Part shown: one piece after another, positions 8,106 to 15,641 of the stretch
Layout: the number at the start of each line of letters is the position of its first letter
Numbering within the stretch: position 1 is the first letter of the stretch
NCBI GenBank assembly: GCA_023453665.1
Contig: JAEXTA010000153.1
Span: forward strand, 1 to 23,619
Direction of reading: 5' to 3'
From: Bacteroidota bacterium
GTDB taxonomy: Bacteria; Bacteroidota; Ignavibacteria; Ignavibacteriales; Ignavibacteriaceae
DNA length: 23,619 bases
The notes under the pieces: generated by a model
Seen by the model: the letters and a program-made list of their open reading frames with translations, nothing else
Told to the model about the DNA's origin: nothing
Database searches by the model: none
Position numbers and translations under genes: made by a program

Positions 8106-8713
8106 CACTTCTTTTTCTTTCTTAGGAAGAGGTATCTTACTACAAAAATTAATGCAATAACTACAGTAGCTATGATAACAATATTACTGTATGTTGAGAG
8201 ATAAGAATCTATAAGCGGTACATTATCACCAAAAATAATTCCGAGGTAGATTATAATTGCATTCCACGCAACAGCACTTATCGAAGCAAAAAGTATTGTC
8301 TTCTTAATCTTAAGTTCACTTACTCCTGCAAAAAAAGAAATCACCGATCTGGTTCCCGGCATAAACCTGTTAGCAAGTATAACATAGTAACCGTATTTAT
8401 TAAACCATGATTCAGCTTTGTCCAATGCTTCAATCGATATCCATTTTATCTTTCCGGTCCTGACAAGTTTTTTATCAAGCTGTTTGCCTATGTAATACAA
8501 AGTGAGAAACCCAAGTACGCTTCCGGTTGATGTAATAATCAATGTCGGAATAAAACCAATAACTCCCGTTGAAATCAATGAACCGCCAACTACAACAACA
8601 AGATCGCTTGGTGATGGAGGAAAAACATTTTCAATATATGAAAAGAAAAAAAGTGAAAGATAAATTATAAGAGGTGAAGCACCTGAGATCTGGTTTAGTA
8701 TTTCTTCTACCAT
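8105..8713 (-). CDS. DedA-family (VTT/SNARE-associated domain) membrane protein
   Basis: This 202-residue integral membrane protein has the DedA signatures: a re-entrant segment ENVFPPSPSDLVVVVGG (residues 28-44) with the conserved E and FPP, and NRFMPGTRSVISFFAGVS (about 115-132), the F.PG.R motif with the essential Arg. Several hydrophobic helices flank these, and the C-terminus is a lysine-rich tail. DedA proteins are linked to undecaprenyl phosphate or phospholipid flipping and to membrane homeostasis; which lipid is moved here cannot be told. It lies 5 bases after ispF and overlaps the lnt start, so it is in the middle of the envelope part of the operon. The combination with ispF (isoprenoid precursors, hence undecaprenol) is suggestive but not proof of a shared task. 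Confidence 0.88.
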   Translation of the reverse strand: MVEEILNQISGASPLIIYLSLFFFSYIENVFPPSPSDLVVVVGGSLISTGVIGFIPTLIITSTGSVLGFLTLYYIGKQLDKKLVRTGKIKWISIEALDKAESWFNKYGYYVILANRFMPGTRSVISFFAGVSELKIKKTILFASISAVAWNAIIIYLGIIFGDNVPLIDSYLSTYSNIVIIATVVIALIFVVRYLFLRKKKK

Positions 8714-8718
8714 AAAAT

Positions 8719-9204
8719 TTATTTGTGAATGAGAAGAACAGTTGCCCAGGCTGATACGCCTTCTTCTCTTCCGACGAATCCGAGCTTTTCAGTGGTTGTT
8801 GCTTTTACAGAAACATTCTCAATTTCTGTTTCAAGGAGTTCTGCAATCCTGTTTTTCATTTGAAGAACGTACTTTGCGATCTTGGGTCTTTGCATAGCAA
8901 TAACTGAATCAAGATTACCAATAACATAATTTTTTTCTTTAATCAAACCGTAAACTTTTTTAAGAAGTTCTGCACTGTCTGCATCTTTATACTTTTCATC
9001 CGTGTCAGGAAAATGATGACCGATATCGCCAAGTGATAGAGCACCAAGTAATGCGTCCGAGATTGCGTGAAGCAGTACATCAGCATCTGAATGTCCTGAT
9101 AATCCTTTATCAAAAGGAATTTCAACGCCGCCTAAAATTAATTTTCTTCCTTCTGAAAAAGCATGAACATCAAAACCATTTCCTATCCGAATTGAATTTT
9201 TCAA
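8719..9204 (-). CDS. ispF: 2-C-methyl-D-erythritol 2,4-cyclodiphosphate synthase
   Basis: IspF forms the cyclic diphosphate MEcPP in the MEP pathway to isoprenoids. The 161-residue length is normal. Metal ligands are D12 and H14 (GFDVHAF) and H46 (ADVLLHA), with the GHSDADVLLHAISDALLGA signature at 37-55, the GDIGHHFPDTD loop at 59-69, and the C-terminal TTTEKLGFVGREEGVSAWA segment. The start overlaps the acylphosphatase stop by four bases (ATGA). No ispD is visible, and the protein is not an IspDF fusion. Confidence 0.96.
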   Translation of the reverse strand: MKNSIRIGNGFDVHAFSEGRKLILGGVEIPFDKGLSGHSDADVLLHAISDALLGALSLGDIGHHFPDTDEKYKDADSAELLKKVYGLIKEKNYVIGNLDSVIAMQRPKIAKYVLQMKNRIAELLETEIENVSVKATTTEKLGFVGREEGVSAWATVLLIHK

Positions 9205-9488
9205 TGTGTTATCTCAAAACTTTTAAATTCATTTTTGTATTCCAGCCATTTTATTCCGGCATTTTTAACTGAAGCATGTGATGGGCCAACTTTTAATTCA
9301 TTGAACAATGATTCAATCAATGCAGTTTCTCCTTCAACAACAGTAAGTACTTCACCGGTATAAAGATTTTTAACATATCCATAAAGATTTAACTGCTGCG
9401 CTTTTCTCATAACAAAATATCTGAATCCAACTCCCTGCACTAGTCCATTAACAATTATTTCAGCTCGTTTCAGGCTGTCCATTTTCAT
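9201..9488 (-). CDS. acyP: acylphosphatase
   Basis: This 95-residue protein has the acylphosphatase fold: NGLVQGVGFRYFVMRKA (residues 14-30) with catalytic R23, and YGYVKNLYTGEVLTVVEG (36-53) with catalytic N41. It hydrolyses the carboxyl-phosphate bond of acyl phosphates. Two in-frame ATGs are close together (9488 and 9482); either places the start inside the last codons of the upstream transporter gene, giving an overlap of 23 to 29 bases. The stop overlaps the ispF start. Overlaps on both sides indicate translation coupled to the neighbours. Confidence 0.93.
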   Translation of the reverse strand: MKMDSLKRAEIIVNGLVQGVGFRYFVMRKAQQLNLYGYVKNLYTGEVLTVVEGETALIESLFNELKVGPSHASVKNAGIKWLEYKNEFKSFEITH

Positions 9489-10386
9489 TTTTCTGTTTGT
9501 CGATTAACTCACTCGCCAGTAACCCTCCAAATATAAAGATACAGCCTATAAAGCCAAAGTTTGAAATTCTATCATTCAAAACTATGAAGGCAATAATAGC
9601 AGCAAAAATCGGTTCAAGCGAAAATATAACTGCAGCTTTAGTCGGAGTAACTGTTTTTTGAAATCTGGTTTGAAGTATTGTTGTAATAACTGTTGCAAGT
9701 ATTGCCGTATAAGCAATTGCAAAGATCAGGTTGTCATTCACCGCATAACGGATTTCTTCTATACCAGTTGCAGCGAATAATCCTATTGAAATGAATCCAC
9801 CGACAGCAGTTAAGAAAACCTGTATAAACACAAGCGGCATATAATCAAATTTTTTACTTACAATGTCTAAGTAAACAATATATAGCGCGAAGAATATTGC
9901 GCAGATGAATGTAAGCACATCACCTATGTTCAGATTATTACCCAATTCGGTAAAGATACCAACAATTGAATCACCTTTACTGGATAACAGGATCAATCCT
10001 ATGAATACAAGTACAACACCGATCATAGTTCCTTTGCCGGGAGCTTTTCTTTCAATCATGACCTGGAATAATGGCGTAAGTACGACAAATGTTCCGGTAA
10101 TGAATCCTGACTTTGTAGCCGATGTATAATTTAATCCGACTGTTTGAATTGTAAACCCGATAAAGTAAAGAAGCCCGAGTATCAATCCTCCGATCAATGC
10201 TGGTTTTGAAATATTCTTAAATACTTTCGGGATAAAAGGAATAAGAATAAGTGATGCAAGTGCAAACCGCATTGAGATAAATACCATTGGAGAGACATCT
10301 TCGAGCGCGGTTTTAATTATTGTAAAAGTCGCTCCCCAGATAACAGTTGTTAGAACTAACGCACCTTCACCATAAAATTTTTTCAT
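9460..10386 (-). CDS. EamA-family (drug/metabolite) transporter
   Basis: This 308-residue protein is made of two EamA repeats of about five helices each. The first repeat begins GALVLTTVIWGATFTIIKTALEDVSP with the typical W(G)..F...K segment, and ends with GVVLVFIGLILLSSKG. The second begins near GDVLTFICAIFFALYIVYLD and ends with VIFSLEPIFAAIIAFIVLNDRIS, matching the E-P..A......E-type motif of DMT exporters (here N-D in place of the usual G-E). It is likely a proton-coupled exporter of an amino acid or another small metabolite; the substrate cannot be assigned. It follows era by 21 bases and overlaps the acylphosphatase gene. Confidence 0.88.
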   Translation of the reverse strand: MKKFYGEGALVLTTVIWGATFTIIKTALEDVSPMVFISMRFALASLILIPFIPKVFKNISKPALIGGLILGLLYFIGFTIQTVGLNYTSATKSGFITGTFVVLTPLFQVMIERKAPGKGTMIGVVLVFIGLILLSSKGDSIVGIFTELGNNLNIGDVLTFICAIFFALYIVYLDIVSKKFDYMPLVFIQVFLTAVGGFISIGLFAATGIEEIRYAVNDNLIFAIAYTAILATVITTILQTRFQKTVTPTKAAVIFSLEPIFAAIIAFIVLNDRISNFGFIGCIFIFGGLLASELIDKQKNENGQPETS

Positions 10387-10407
10387 TCTGAACTCAGTAA
10401 GAAATAA

Positions 10408-11304
10408 CTACTCATCTGGTTGATCATAACCGAATTGTTTTAACATCTTTTCATCGGAGCGCCATTTTTTCCGGACTTTTACTCTAAGATCAAGATAGAC
10501 CTCGCGTTCTAAAAATTTTTCAATTTCTTCACGTGATTTTTTACCAATCTTTTTTATTGCCTCACCCTGTTTACCCACAATTATTATTTTCTGACTGTCA
10601 CGTTCAACTATTATTTCGGCTTGAATAAAATCTTTCCTGTCTTCTCTTTCTTTGAAATCGACTATCTGAACTTCGCAACTGTAAGGGACTTCATCCTGGA
10701 ACAGTTCAAGAATTTTTTCCCTGATGATCTCTGAGACAAAAAATCTTTCATTCGCATCTGAGATAGAATCATCAGGATAAAGTTTTGGACCTTCGGGTAA
10801 CAGATTTATTATTTCATTCTTAACACTGTCAACATTAAAATTTTTAGAAGCAGAGACCGGTATAACAGATTTATATTTTCCTGTGGTATTAAAAGAGTTA
10901 ATGAGTGATTGTATTTTGTCCTGGTCAGACAAATCGATCTTATTCAAAACAAGGATTACAGGTTTTGTATTTTTTTCAAGTAACGAATTGATGAGCGTTT
11001 CATTCTCTGAAATCTTCTGGGACACATCCATAATAAAGATAATTATATCGGCATCCGTAACCGATTGAGTTACACTTTCCATCATTTTTTTCTGAAGAAG
11101 ATACGCCGGTTCCAAAATTCCTGGTGTATCTAAAAAGATTACTTGAAAATTTTCTTCACTCAATATTCCAAGAATTCTCTTTCGTGTGGTTTGCGGCTTT
11201 TTATTTACGATAGAAAGTTTCTGACCAAGCAATGCATTAAGCAGTGTCGATTTACCGGCATTCGGTTTGCCTATTATTGCGGCGTATCCTGTTTTTATTT
11301 TCAT
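10408..11304 (-). CDS. era: GTPase Era
   Basis: Era is a ribosome-associated GTPase that binds the 3' end of 16S rRNA during 30S maturation. From the ATG at 11304 the 298-residue protein shows all GTPase motifs: GKPNAGKST (12-20), the TT of switch I (39-40), DTPG (59-62), NKID (121-124) and SAS (151-153). The C-terminal KH domain contains PYSCEV (207-212), the VGKQGEAIKKIG loop (243-254) and LDLRVKVRKKWR (271-282). The frame is open for five more codons to a TTG at 11319, but that start would overlap the preceding gene's stop. The ATG gives the usual Era N-terminus and is preferred. It sits 7 bases after the YbjQ-family gene. Confidence 0.96.
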   Translation of the reverse strand: MKIKTGYAAIIGKPNAGKSTLLNALLGQKLSIVNKKPQTTRKRILGILSEENFQVIFLDTPGILEPAYLLQKKMMESVTQSVTDADIIIFIMDVSQKISENETLINSLLEKNTKPVILVLNKIDLSDQDKIQSLINSFNTTGKYKSVIPVSASKNFNVDSVKNEIINLLPEGPKLYPDDSISDANERFFVSEIIREKILELFQDEVPYSCEVQIVDFKEREDRKDFIQAEIIVERDSQKIIIVGKQGEAIKKIGKKSREEIEKFLEREVYLDLRVKVRKKWRSDEKMLKQFGYDQPDE

Positions 11305-11311
11305 TGAATTT

Positions 11312-11635
11312 TTATTCAATCACTACTGCAGTTCCGCTTGCGCTTACCATTAACATGTTTCCGCCGCCGCCGCCGATTGTTTCATAGTCAAGATCAACAC
11401 CTATTACAGCGTTAGCTCCATAAGACCTTGCAATCTCCATCATTTCATTAATTGCAATGTCCTTTGCTTTGCGTAACTCCTTTTCATAAGCTGCTGAACG
11501 TCCACCGACTATGTCACGAATCCCTGCAAAAAAATCTTTGAAAATATTTGCACCGAGAATTGCTTCACCACTTACAAGTCCGTAATACTTGGTGATTTTT
11601 TTTCCTTCAACAGTATTGGTTGTTGTTACTAACAT
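11312..11635 (-). CDS. YbjQ-family (UPF0145) protein
   Basis: This 107-residue protein matches YbjQ/UPF0145: it opens with MLVTTTNTVEGKKITKYYGLVSGEAI, has RDIVGGRSAAYEKELRKAKDIAINEM (about residues 40-65) and ends in GANAVIGVDLDYETIG....MLMVSASGTAVV. Members form small ring-shaped oligomers and are often described as putative heavy-metal-binding, but no biochemical role is established. Here it heads the housekeeping run, directly upstream of era. The upstream spacer (11636-11738) contains a hairpin that separates it from the sigma/anti-sigma pair. Confidence 0.88.
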   Translation of the reverse strand: MLVTTTNTVEGKKITKYYGLVSGEAILGANIFKDFFAGIRDIVGGRSAAYEKELRKAKDIAINEMMEIARSYGANAVIGVDLDYETIGGGGGNMLMVSASGTAVVIE

Positions 11636-11704
11636 TTTTGCTCCGGTTGTTTTTAATTTGATTGCAAATATACGAACGTTTGACGAAATGATTATAAGGA
11701 CAAG

Positions 11705-11735
11705 GTAACCGGGGAACTGTCTTTTCTCCGGTTAC
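11705..11735. terminator. hairpin after the anti-sigma gene, possible bidirectional terminator
   Basis: An 8-bp perfect stem (GTAACCGG with CCGGTTAC), extendable by three further pairs, closes a loop of about 9 bases just past the anti-sigma stop codon at 11739. The T-rich tract lies on the plus-strand side (11736-11750). On the minus strand only a weak CCTTGTCCTT follows, so minus-strand termination may be partial. Confidence 0.5.
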
Positions 11736-11738
11736 TTT

Positions 11739-12263
11739 TCAGATTTTTTTAAGGTTGGTTTTATTATTCTTAAAGAATTCAAAAAACATATAACCTGAGA
11801 TAATAACAAGGAATGAAAGTATAGAACCTATCAATGAAAGATTTGAACCTTTTAAGAAATCTTTTATCAACGAAATAAAATTCTCCAGGTATAAAGTTGT
11901 GGTTTCAATCAGAGTTGATGAATTATCTGAAGAATTTTCGCTGTTGAGTATTCCATAAGTAATATAACCTATAAGTGTAAGTGATGCTCCTATGAACAGC
12001 ATATACATAGCTGCGAGAAAATAATTTTGTTTCCGGAACCAATCAGGTTTCCTGCTGATCTTGGACATAACAAGTGAAACAAAATCCTCACTTGTCTCAT
12101 CCTCTTTCATCAGTTGTAATTTATGATGAACAGTTTTTAGAGCATTATATCGTTTACGAATATCTTCGGATATGTTAATTGCTTTTTCAATACTCAGCAT
12201 TTCATTTGAACTGAGTTCGCCGTCAAGATATTTGTTAAGGATATCGTCATTTATTTCGTCCAT
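11739..12263 (-). CDS. probable membrane anti-sigma factor (no zinc motif)
   Basis: This 174-residue protein overlaps the ECF sigma gene by 13 bases and is probably its anti-sigma factor. Residues 1-60 form a soluble helical domain with ILNKYLDGELSSNEM, the YLDGEL signature common at the start of anti-sigma domains. The HxxxCxxC zinc motif of ZAS proteins is absent: there are no cysteines in the domain. Two membrane helices follow, about residues 82-105 and 143-162, joined by an asparagine- and serine-rich loop of about 35 residues that should face the periplasm, so both termini would be cytoplasmic. The two-helix design suggests membrane sensing. Function is inferred from position and the N-terminal motif. 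Confidence 0.7.
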   Translation of the reverse strand: MDEINDDILNKYLDGELSSNEMLSIEKAINISEDIRKRYNALKTVHHKLQLMKEDETSEDFVSLVMSKISRKPDWFRKQNYFLAAMYMLFIGASLTLIGYITYGILNSENSSDNSSTLIETTTLYLENFISLIKDFLKGSNLSLIGSILSFLVIISGYMFFEFFKNNKTNLKKI

Positions 12264-12826
12264 ACTAAATCCTCACTGTTTTTCATTTTAAGTATTATAT
12301 CTTTGAGAGCATTACGTGATCTGTACAAAATTACTTTAACATTCGGAACCGTAAGATTCATTACATCACCAATTTCCTCGCAGCTCATTTCCTCAAGGTA
12401 AAACATTGTTATTACGGAAGAATATTTCTCCGGAAGTCTTTCAATTAATGAATTAATCAGCGCTCCCGTTTCTTCCTTATTAAACTGATCACTATTTTCT
12501 TCATATGCAAGGTCAAGATGATCATCAATTGATATCATCTCGTTTTCTATTTTTCTTTTTTTGCCGGATAATTTTGTTAGTGCTGTGTTATAAACAATCC
12601 GGTAAAACCAGGTTGAGAATTTAGATTCCATTTTAAAACTGTTCAAACCATGATAGGCTTTAAGAAAACAATCCTGCAAGACTTCTTCAGCATCCATTTC
12701 GTTTTTAAGCATTCTTTTTAACATAGAGAACGCTTTGTTCTTATACCGGTTAATGATAATTGAATAGTCTGATTGATTTCCTCTCTTAACTGATTCTATA
12801 ATTTCGATATCTGAGAGATTCTTCAT
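12251..12826 (-). CDS. ECF-type RNA polymerase sigma factor
   Basis: This 191-residue sigma-70 family protein has region 2 (about residues 10-80: RYKNKAFSMLKRMLKNEMDAEEVLQD then FKMESKFSTWFYRIVYNTA) and region 4 (about 122-180: LPEKYSSVITMFYLEEMSCEEIGDVMNL then VPNVKVILYRSRNALKD). Regions 1.1 and 3 are missing, as in all ECF sigma factors. The linker between regions 2 and 4 is acidic. It is the first gene of a two-gene unit with the overlapping anti-sigma gene, and its upstream region carries a promoter pattern shared with the divergent gene at 12998, which suggests autoregulation. An AAGG sequence lies seven bases ahead of the ATG but falls within the predicted promoter. Confidence 0.93.
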   Translation of the reverse strand: MKNLSDIEIIESVKRGNQSDYSIIINRYKNKAFSMLKRMLKNEMDAEEVLQDCFLKAYHGLNSFKMESKFSTWFYRIVYNTALTKLSGKKRKIENEMISIDDHLDLAYEENSDQFNKEETGALINSLIERLPEKYSSVITMFYLEEMSCEEIGDVMNLTVPNVKVILYRSRNALKDIILKMKNSEDLVWTK

Positions 12827-12836
12827 ATTAGCCTTA

Positions 12837-12863
12837 GACTAAAAAATTATCTTCCGGGTTACA
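12837..12863 (-). promoter_or_regulatory. putative ECF promoter of the sigma/anti-sigma genes
   Basis: Minus strand: TGTAACC at 12863-12857, a 17-base spacer, then GTCTAA from 12839. The AAC core in the -35 and GTC in the -10 fit known ECF promoters. The predicted transcription start falls within about 10 bases of the sigma start codon. Confidence 0.6.
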
Positions 12864-12917
12864 GATTGACCAGAATTCTTTATTAAACATATCCTAAGAA
12901 AAAATTAAAAGCAATTG

Positions 12918-12944
12918 TGTAACCTATTTCAAAAAAGAATAGTC
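12918..12944 (+). promoter_or_regulatory. putative ECF promoter of the divergent DUF6249-type gene
   Basis: Plus strand: TGTAACC at 12918-12924, a 17-base spacer, then GTCATA from 12942. The -35, spacer length and GTC are the same as in the divergent site. It would give a leader of roughly 48 bases before the ATG at 12998. Confidence 0.6.
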
Positions 12945-12997
12945 ATAACCAACAGAAAGAAAAAATTTGAAATAACTTATTCTGAAAGGAAAATAAA

Positions 12998-13348
12998 ATG
13001 GAACGCGATATAGTTGCAGTATTTATCCCGATTATTATGGTTCTTGTTACCGGGCTGGTACTGGTTACGTATTTCTTTTTAAGGTCACGTGAAAGACAGA
13101 TGCTGATTGAAAAAGGATTGGACGCAAATCAGATCAAACAATTTTTTGAAAAGAAAAAAGATCAGTTCTGGCTTCTTAAAATTGGAGTTATAGCAATTGC
13201 ATTCGGAATCAGTCTGGGCATAGGGTTGATGATGGAAGATGTAACCCACAAAGACTATTGGGTTCCGTTATCCCTGTTTACAGTTACCGGAATGGGATTT
13301 ATTGCAGCAAATCTTGTATCAAGAAAACTAGAAAAAGATTCAAAGTAG
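12998..13348 (+). CDS. small membrane protein, DUF6249-type
   Basis: This 116-residue protein has three predicted membrane helices: about residues 7-28, 59-79 and 88-108. Between the first two is a charged segment, RSRERQMLIEKGLDANQIKQFFEKKKDQ (29-56), containing the RxxMIEKG-type motif typical of DUF6249 proteins in Bacteroidota. The function of this family is not known. A good ribosome site (AAAGGA) precedes the ATG. It is the only plus-strand gene in the interior of the window, divergent from the sigma gene and preceded by a copy of the same promoter pattern, so it is probably a member of that sigma factor's regulon. It ends in a strong terminator. Confidence 0.8.
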   Translation: MERDIVAVFIPIIMVLVTGLVLVTYFFLRSRERQMLIEKGLDANQIKQFFEKKKDQFWLLKIGVIAIAFGISLGIGLMMEDVTHKDYWVPLSLFTVTGMGFIAANLVSRKLEKDSK

Positions 13349-13382
13349 GATTCGGTTTAGCTTGTCAGCTATCAGATTTAAG

Positions 13383-13421
13383 TGTGTTGCCAGTTTAAAA
13401 AACTGACAACACATTTTTTTT
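13383..13421 (+). terminator. rho-independent terminator of the DUF6249-type gene
   Basis: Stem TGTGTTG-C-CAGTT with AACTG-A-CAACACA (one internal mismatch) around a short A-rich loop, followed by eight T. The T tract reaches the trxB stop codon at 13420, so the hairpin sits between convergent genes and may slow both transcripts. Confidence 0.88.
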
Positions 13422-14367
13422 ACCCTTCCTGAGCTTCAAGCCAGCGTTCACAATCAAGAGCTGCCATACAACCACTGCCTGCGGCTGTAATTGCCTGACG
13501 GTAAGTTTTATCAGCAACATCACCGGCGGCAAAAACACCTTCAATATTTGTGTAAGTCGAACCCGGTTTTGTAATTAGATAACCGGTTTCATCCATATCA
13601 AGAATGCCTTTGAACAATTTTGTATTTGGCTGATGACCGATTCCGATAAAAAGTCCGTCAGCTTTAAGCTCTGATGTTGAACCATCAACAATATCCTGTA
13701 AAAATACTCCAGTCATTGATTTTCTGCCGTTCTCTTCTGCACCAACAACTTCTTTAACAACTTTATTTGTAAGGAATTTTATTTTAGGATTTTTCTGTGC
13801 TCTTTCATACATAATTTTAGAAGCACGAAATTCACTCCTGCGATGAATGATGGTTACTTCGCTCGCAAATTTTGTAAGGAAGTTTGCTTCTTCCATTGCA
13901 GTATCACCACCGCCGACCACAATAACTTTCAATCCTTTAAAGAAAAACCCATCACAGGTTGCACAAGCAGAAACACCATAACCCATGTATTTCGATTCAC
14001 TTTCTAATCCAATAAGTTTAGCCGAAGCTCCTGTTGAAATAATTATTGCATCGGCAGTATGAACATCATCGTATGTTTTAACAGTAAACGGTCTTTTTGA
14101 AAAATCTACTTCAACAACCTCTTTATAAATTGATGTTGCTCCGAATCGCTGTACTTGTTTTCTCATTACATCCATTAGTTCCGGACCCTGGATACCGTGT
14201 TCAAAGCCTGGATAGTTTTCTACTTCTGTGGTAATTGTTAACTGTCCGCCGGGCTGCATTCCTTCAAATATCACCGGGTTTAAATTTGCTCTACCTGTGT
14301 ATAACGCGGCTGTAAATCCAGCCGGACCTGATCCTATAATAATTACTTTATGATGATTGTTAGACAT
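13420..14367 (-). CDS. trxB: thioredoxin-disulfide reductase
   Basis: TrxB reduces thioredoxin with NADPH through FAD and a redox-active disulfide. From the ATG at 14367 the 315-residue protein shows the FAD-binding GSGPAG (12-17), the CATC active-site pair C135 and C138 in SACATCDG, the pyridine-nucleotide GGGDTAMEEA motif (152-161), and the C-terminal AAGDVAD segment. The frame is open for another 23 codons upstream, but the ATG at 14367 has a GGAG ribosome site five bases away and gives the normal N-terminus. It is convergent with the DUF6249-type gene. NADPH preference is inferred from the family; relatives that use ferredoxin or NADH exist. Confidence 0.94.
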   Translation of the reverse strand: MSNNHHKVIIIGSGPAGFTAALYTGRANLNPVIFEGMQPGGQLTITTEVENYPGFEHGIQGPELMDVMRKQVQRFGATSIYKEVVEVDFSKRPFTVKTYDDVHTADAIIISTGASAKLIGLESESKYMGYGVSACATCDGFFFKGLKVIVVGGGDTAMEEANFLTKFASEVTIIHRRSEFRASKIMYERAQKNPKIKFLTNKVVKEVVGAEENGRKSMTGVFLQDIVDGSTSELKADGLFIGIGHQPNTKLFKGILDMDETGYLITKPGSTYTNIEGVFAAGDVADKTYRQAITAAGSGCMAALDCERWLEAQEG

Positions 14368-14480
14368 TATTTCTCCGAAATTATCTGAATATTTTTTTAC
14401 TGCCAATATGATTACTGTTATCGATAAAAGTTTCAAAGTGCTTTACAAAGTTAAGAAGTTTCTTCCTTCGTATGAAGTTT

Positions 14481-14555
14481 TATATCGCCCCGATAGAGAT
14501 CTTAAGTAATTGGGTAAAAATTATCTGTTGATATTTCACTCCTACGGAGTCTGAA
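14481..14555. repeat. two degenerate copies of a short palindromic intergenic element
   Basis: The 258-base spacer between queG and trxB (14368-14625) has no gene. It holds two similar motifs about 50 bases apart: ATATCGCCCCGATAGAG from 14482 and ATATTTCACTCCTACGGAG from 14531, the second with a CTCC-TAC-GGAG palindrome. A further weak inverted repeat (TCAATAA with TTATTGA) lies near 14575-14600. These look like decayed members of a dispersed intergenic repeat; only this locus can be seen. Confidence 0.4.
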
Positions 14556-14625
14556 TTTTATTCACACTATTATGAAGTCAATAAAAATTCTTATTGATTG
14601 GCTTCTAAATAAAGCTATGATTTCT

Positions 14626-15594
14626 TTATCCTTTCTTAATCTTATTCTCAACCGACTCTTTAATAAACTCCGCGTTTCTTTTTAAGCCTTTAAGTTTGGT
14701 TCTTTTAATCGGACTTTCATTAAACCTGCTTTTGAATTCTTCATCATTCATTTTCTCTACTTCATTCAGCGTCAAAAATGTTTTTCCATCTATAGGTTCA
14801 AATTCTTTTATTGATGAAGTGATAGAAAATTTTTCATTCCACGGGCACACATCCTGGCATATGTCACAGCCAAATATCCAGTCATCAAACTTTCCTTTAT
14901 ACTCTTTTGGAATTTCAATTTTATTTTCAATCGTCTGATATGAAATACATTTATTTGAATCAACAACATACTCTTCAACAATAGCACCTGTTGGACAGGC
15001 ATCAAGGCAGGCAGTACAGCTTCCGCAAAAATCTGTGATCGTTTCCGAATAAGTAAAATCTTTATTCGTAAAAATAGTTGCTATAAAAAACCAGCTTCCG
15101 ATATTTCTGTTAATCACATTTGTATGTTTACCAAGCCAACCAAGACCTGCACGCACAGCCCACGCTTTATCCATAACCGGACCGGTATCAACGTACGAAA
15201 TTGAATTGAACGAGCTATCAATTTCTTTAAGTTTTGTTTCAAGTTGTTCCAACTTTTCCCAGATGACAAGATGATAATCTTTGCCCCAGGCATATCTCGA
15301 AACCTTGCCTGCCGGTGGATAGATTTTTCCTTCTTCTATTTGGGGATAATGATTGAAAGGAGTATTGTAATTCAGTCCGAGTGAAATTACACTTTTAACA
15401 TCCGGAAGAATTTGAGAAGGATCTTCACGCTTATGAAAATTTCTTTCCATATAAGTCATATCAGCATGAAAATCTTTTTCAAGCCATTGTTTTAGTTTTT
15501 GGATTTCAGAGGATAGCGGCTCAACTTTAGTAAAACCGACTAGATCAAAGCCGAGTGAATGTGCGATATCAATTACTGTTTGATTTGTTATCAC
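14626..15594 (-). CDS. queG: epoxyqueuosine reductase QueG
   Basis: QueG catalyses the last step of queuosine tRNA modification, reducing epoxyqueuosine to queuosine with a cobalamin cofactor and two [4Fe-4S] clusters. The 322-residue protein has the YVDTGPVMDKAWAVRAGLG segment with probable catalytic D136, then GWLGKHTN (152-159), a cluster motif CGSCTACLDACP (C190, C193, C196, C200) and the second set C216, C243, C246 and C250 (CDICQDVCPWN). Length is short but within the family range; the C-terminal HEAT extension found in some homologues is absent. It lies 78 bases downstream of the Rieske/hydrolase pair on the same strand. No other queuosine gene is in the window. Confidence 0.93.
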   Translation of the reverse strand: MITNQTVIDIAHSLGFDLVGFTKVEPLSSEIQKLKQWLEKDFHADMTYMERNFHKREDPSQILPDVKSVISLGLNYNTPFNHYPQIEEGKIYPPAGKVSRYAWGKDYHLVIWEKLEQLETKLKEIDSSFNSISYVDTGPVMDKAWAVRAGLGWLGKHTNVINRNIGSWFFIATIFTNKDFTYSETITDFCGSCTACLDACPTGAIVEEYVVDSNKCISYQTIENKIEIPKEYKGKFDDWIFGCDICQDVCPWNEKFSITSSIKEFEPIDGKTFLTLNEVEKMNDEEFKSRFNESPIKRTKLKGLKRNAEFIKESVENKIKKG

Positions 15595-15641
15595 TTTTTT
15601 TGAAAGTTATAAATACTTGGATTTGTTACGAGACTTCTCTG

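Noticed and set aside
11305..11319. TTG start for era five codons upstream
   Set aside because: It overlaps the preceding gene's stop and extends beyond the usual Era start; the ATG at 11304 is preferred.
14368..14436. N-terminal extension of trxB (23 codons upstream)
   Set aside because: The ATG at 14367 has a good ribosome site and gives the normal thioredoxin reductase N-terminus.
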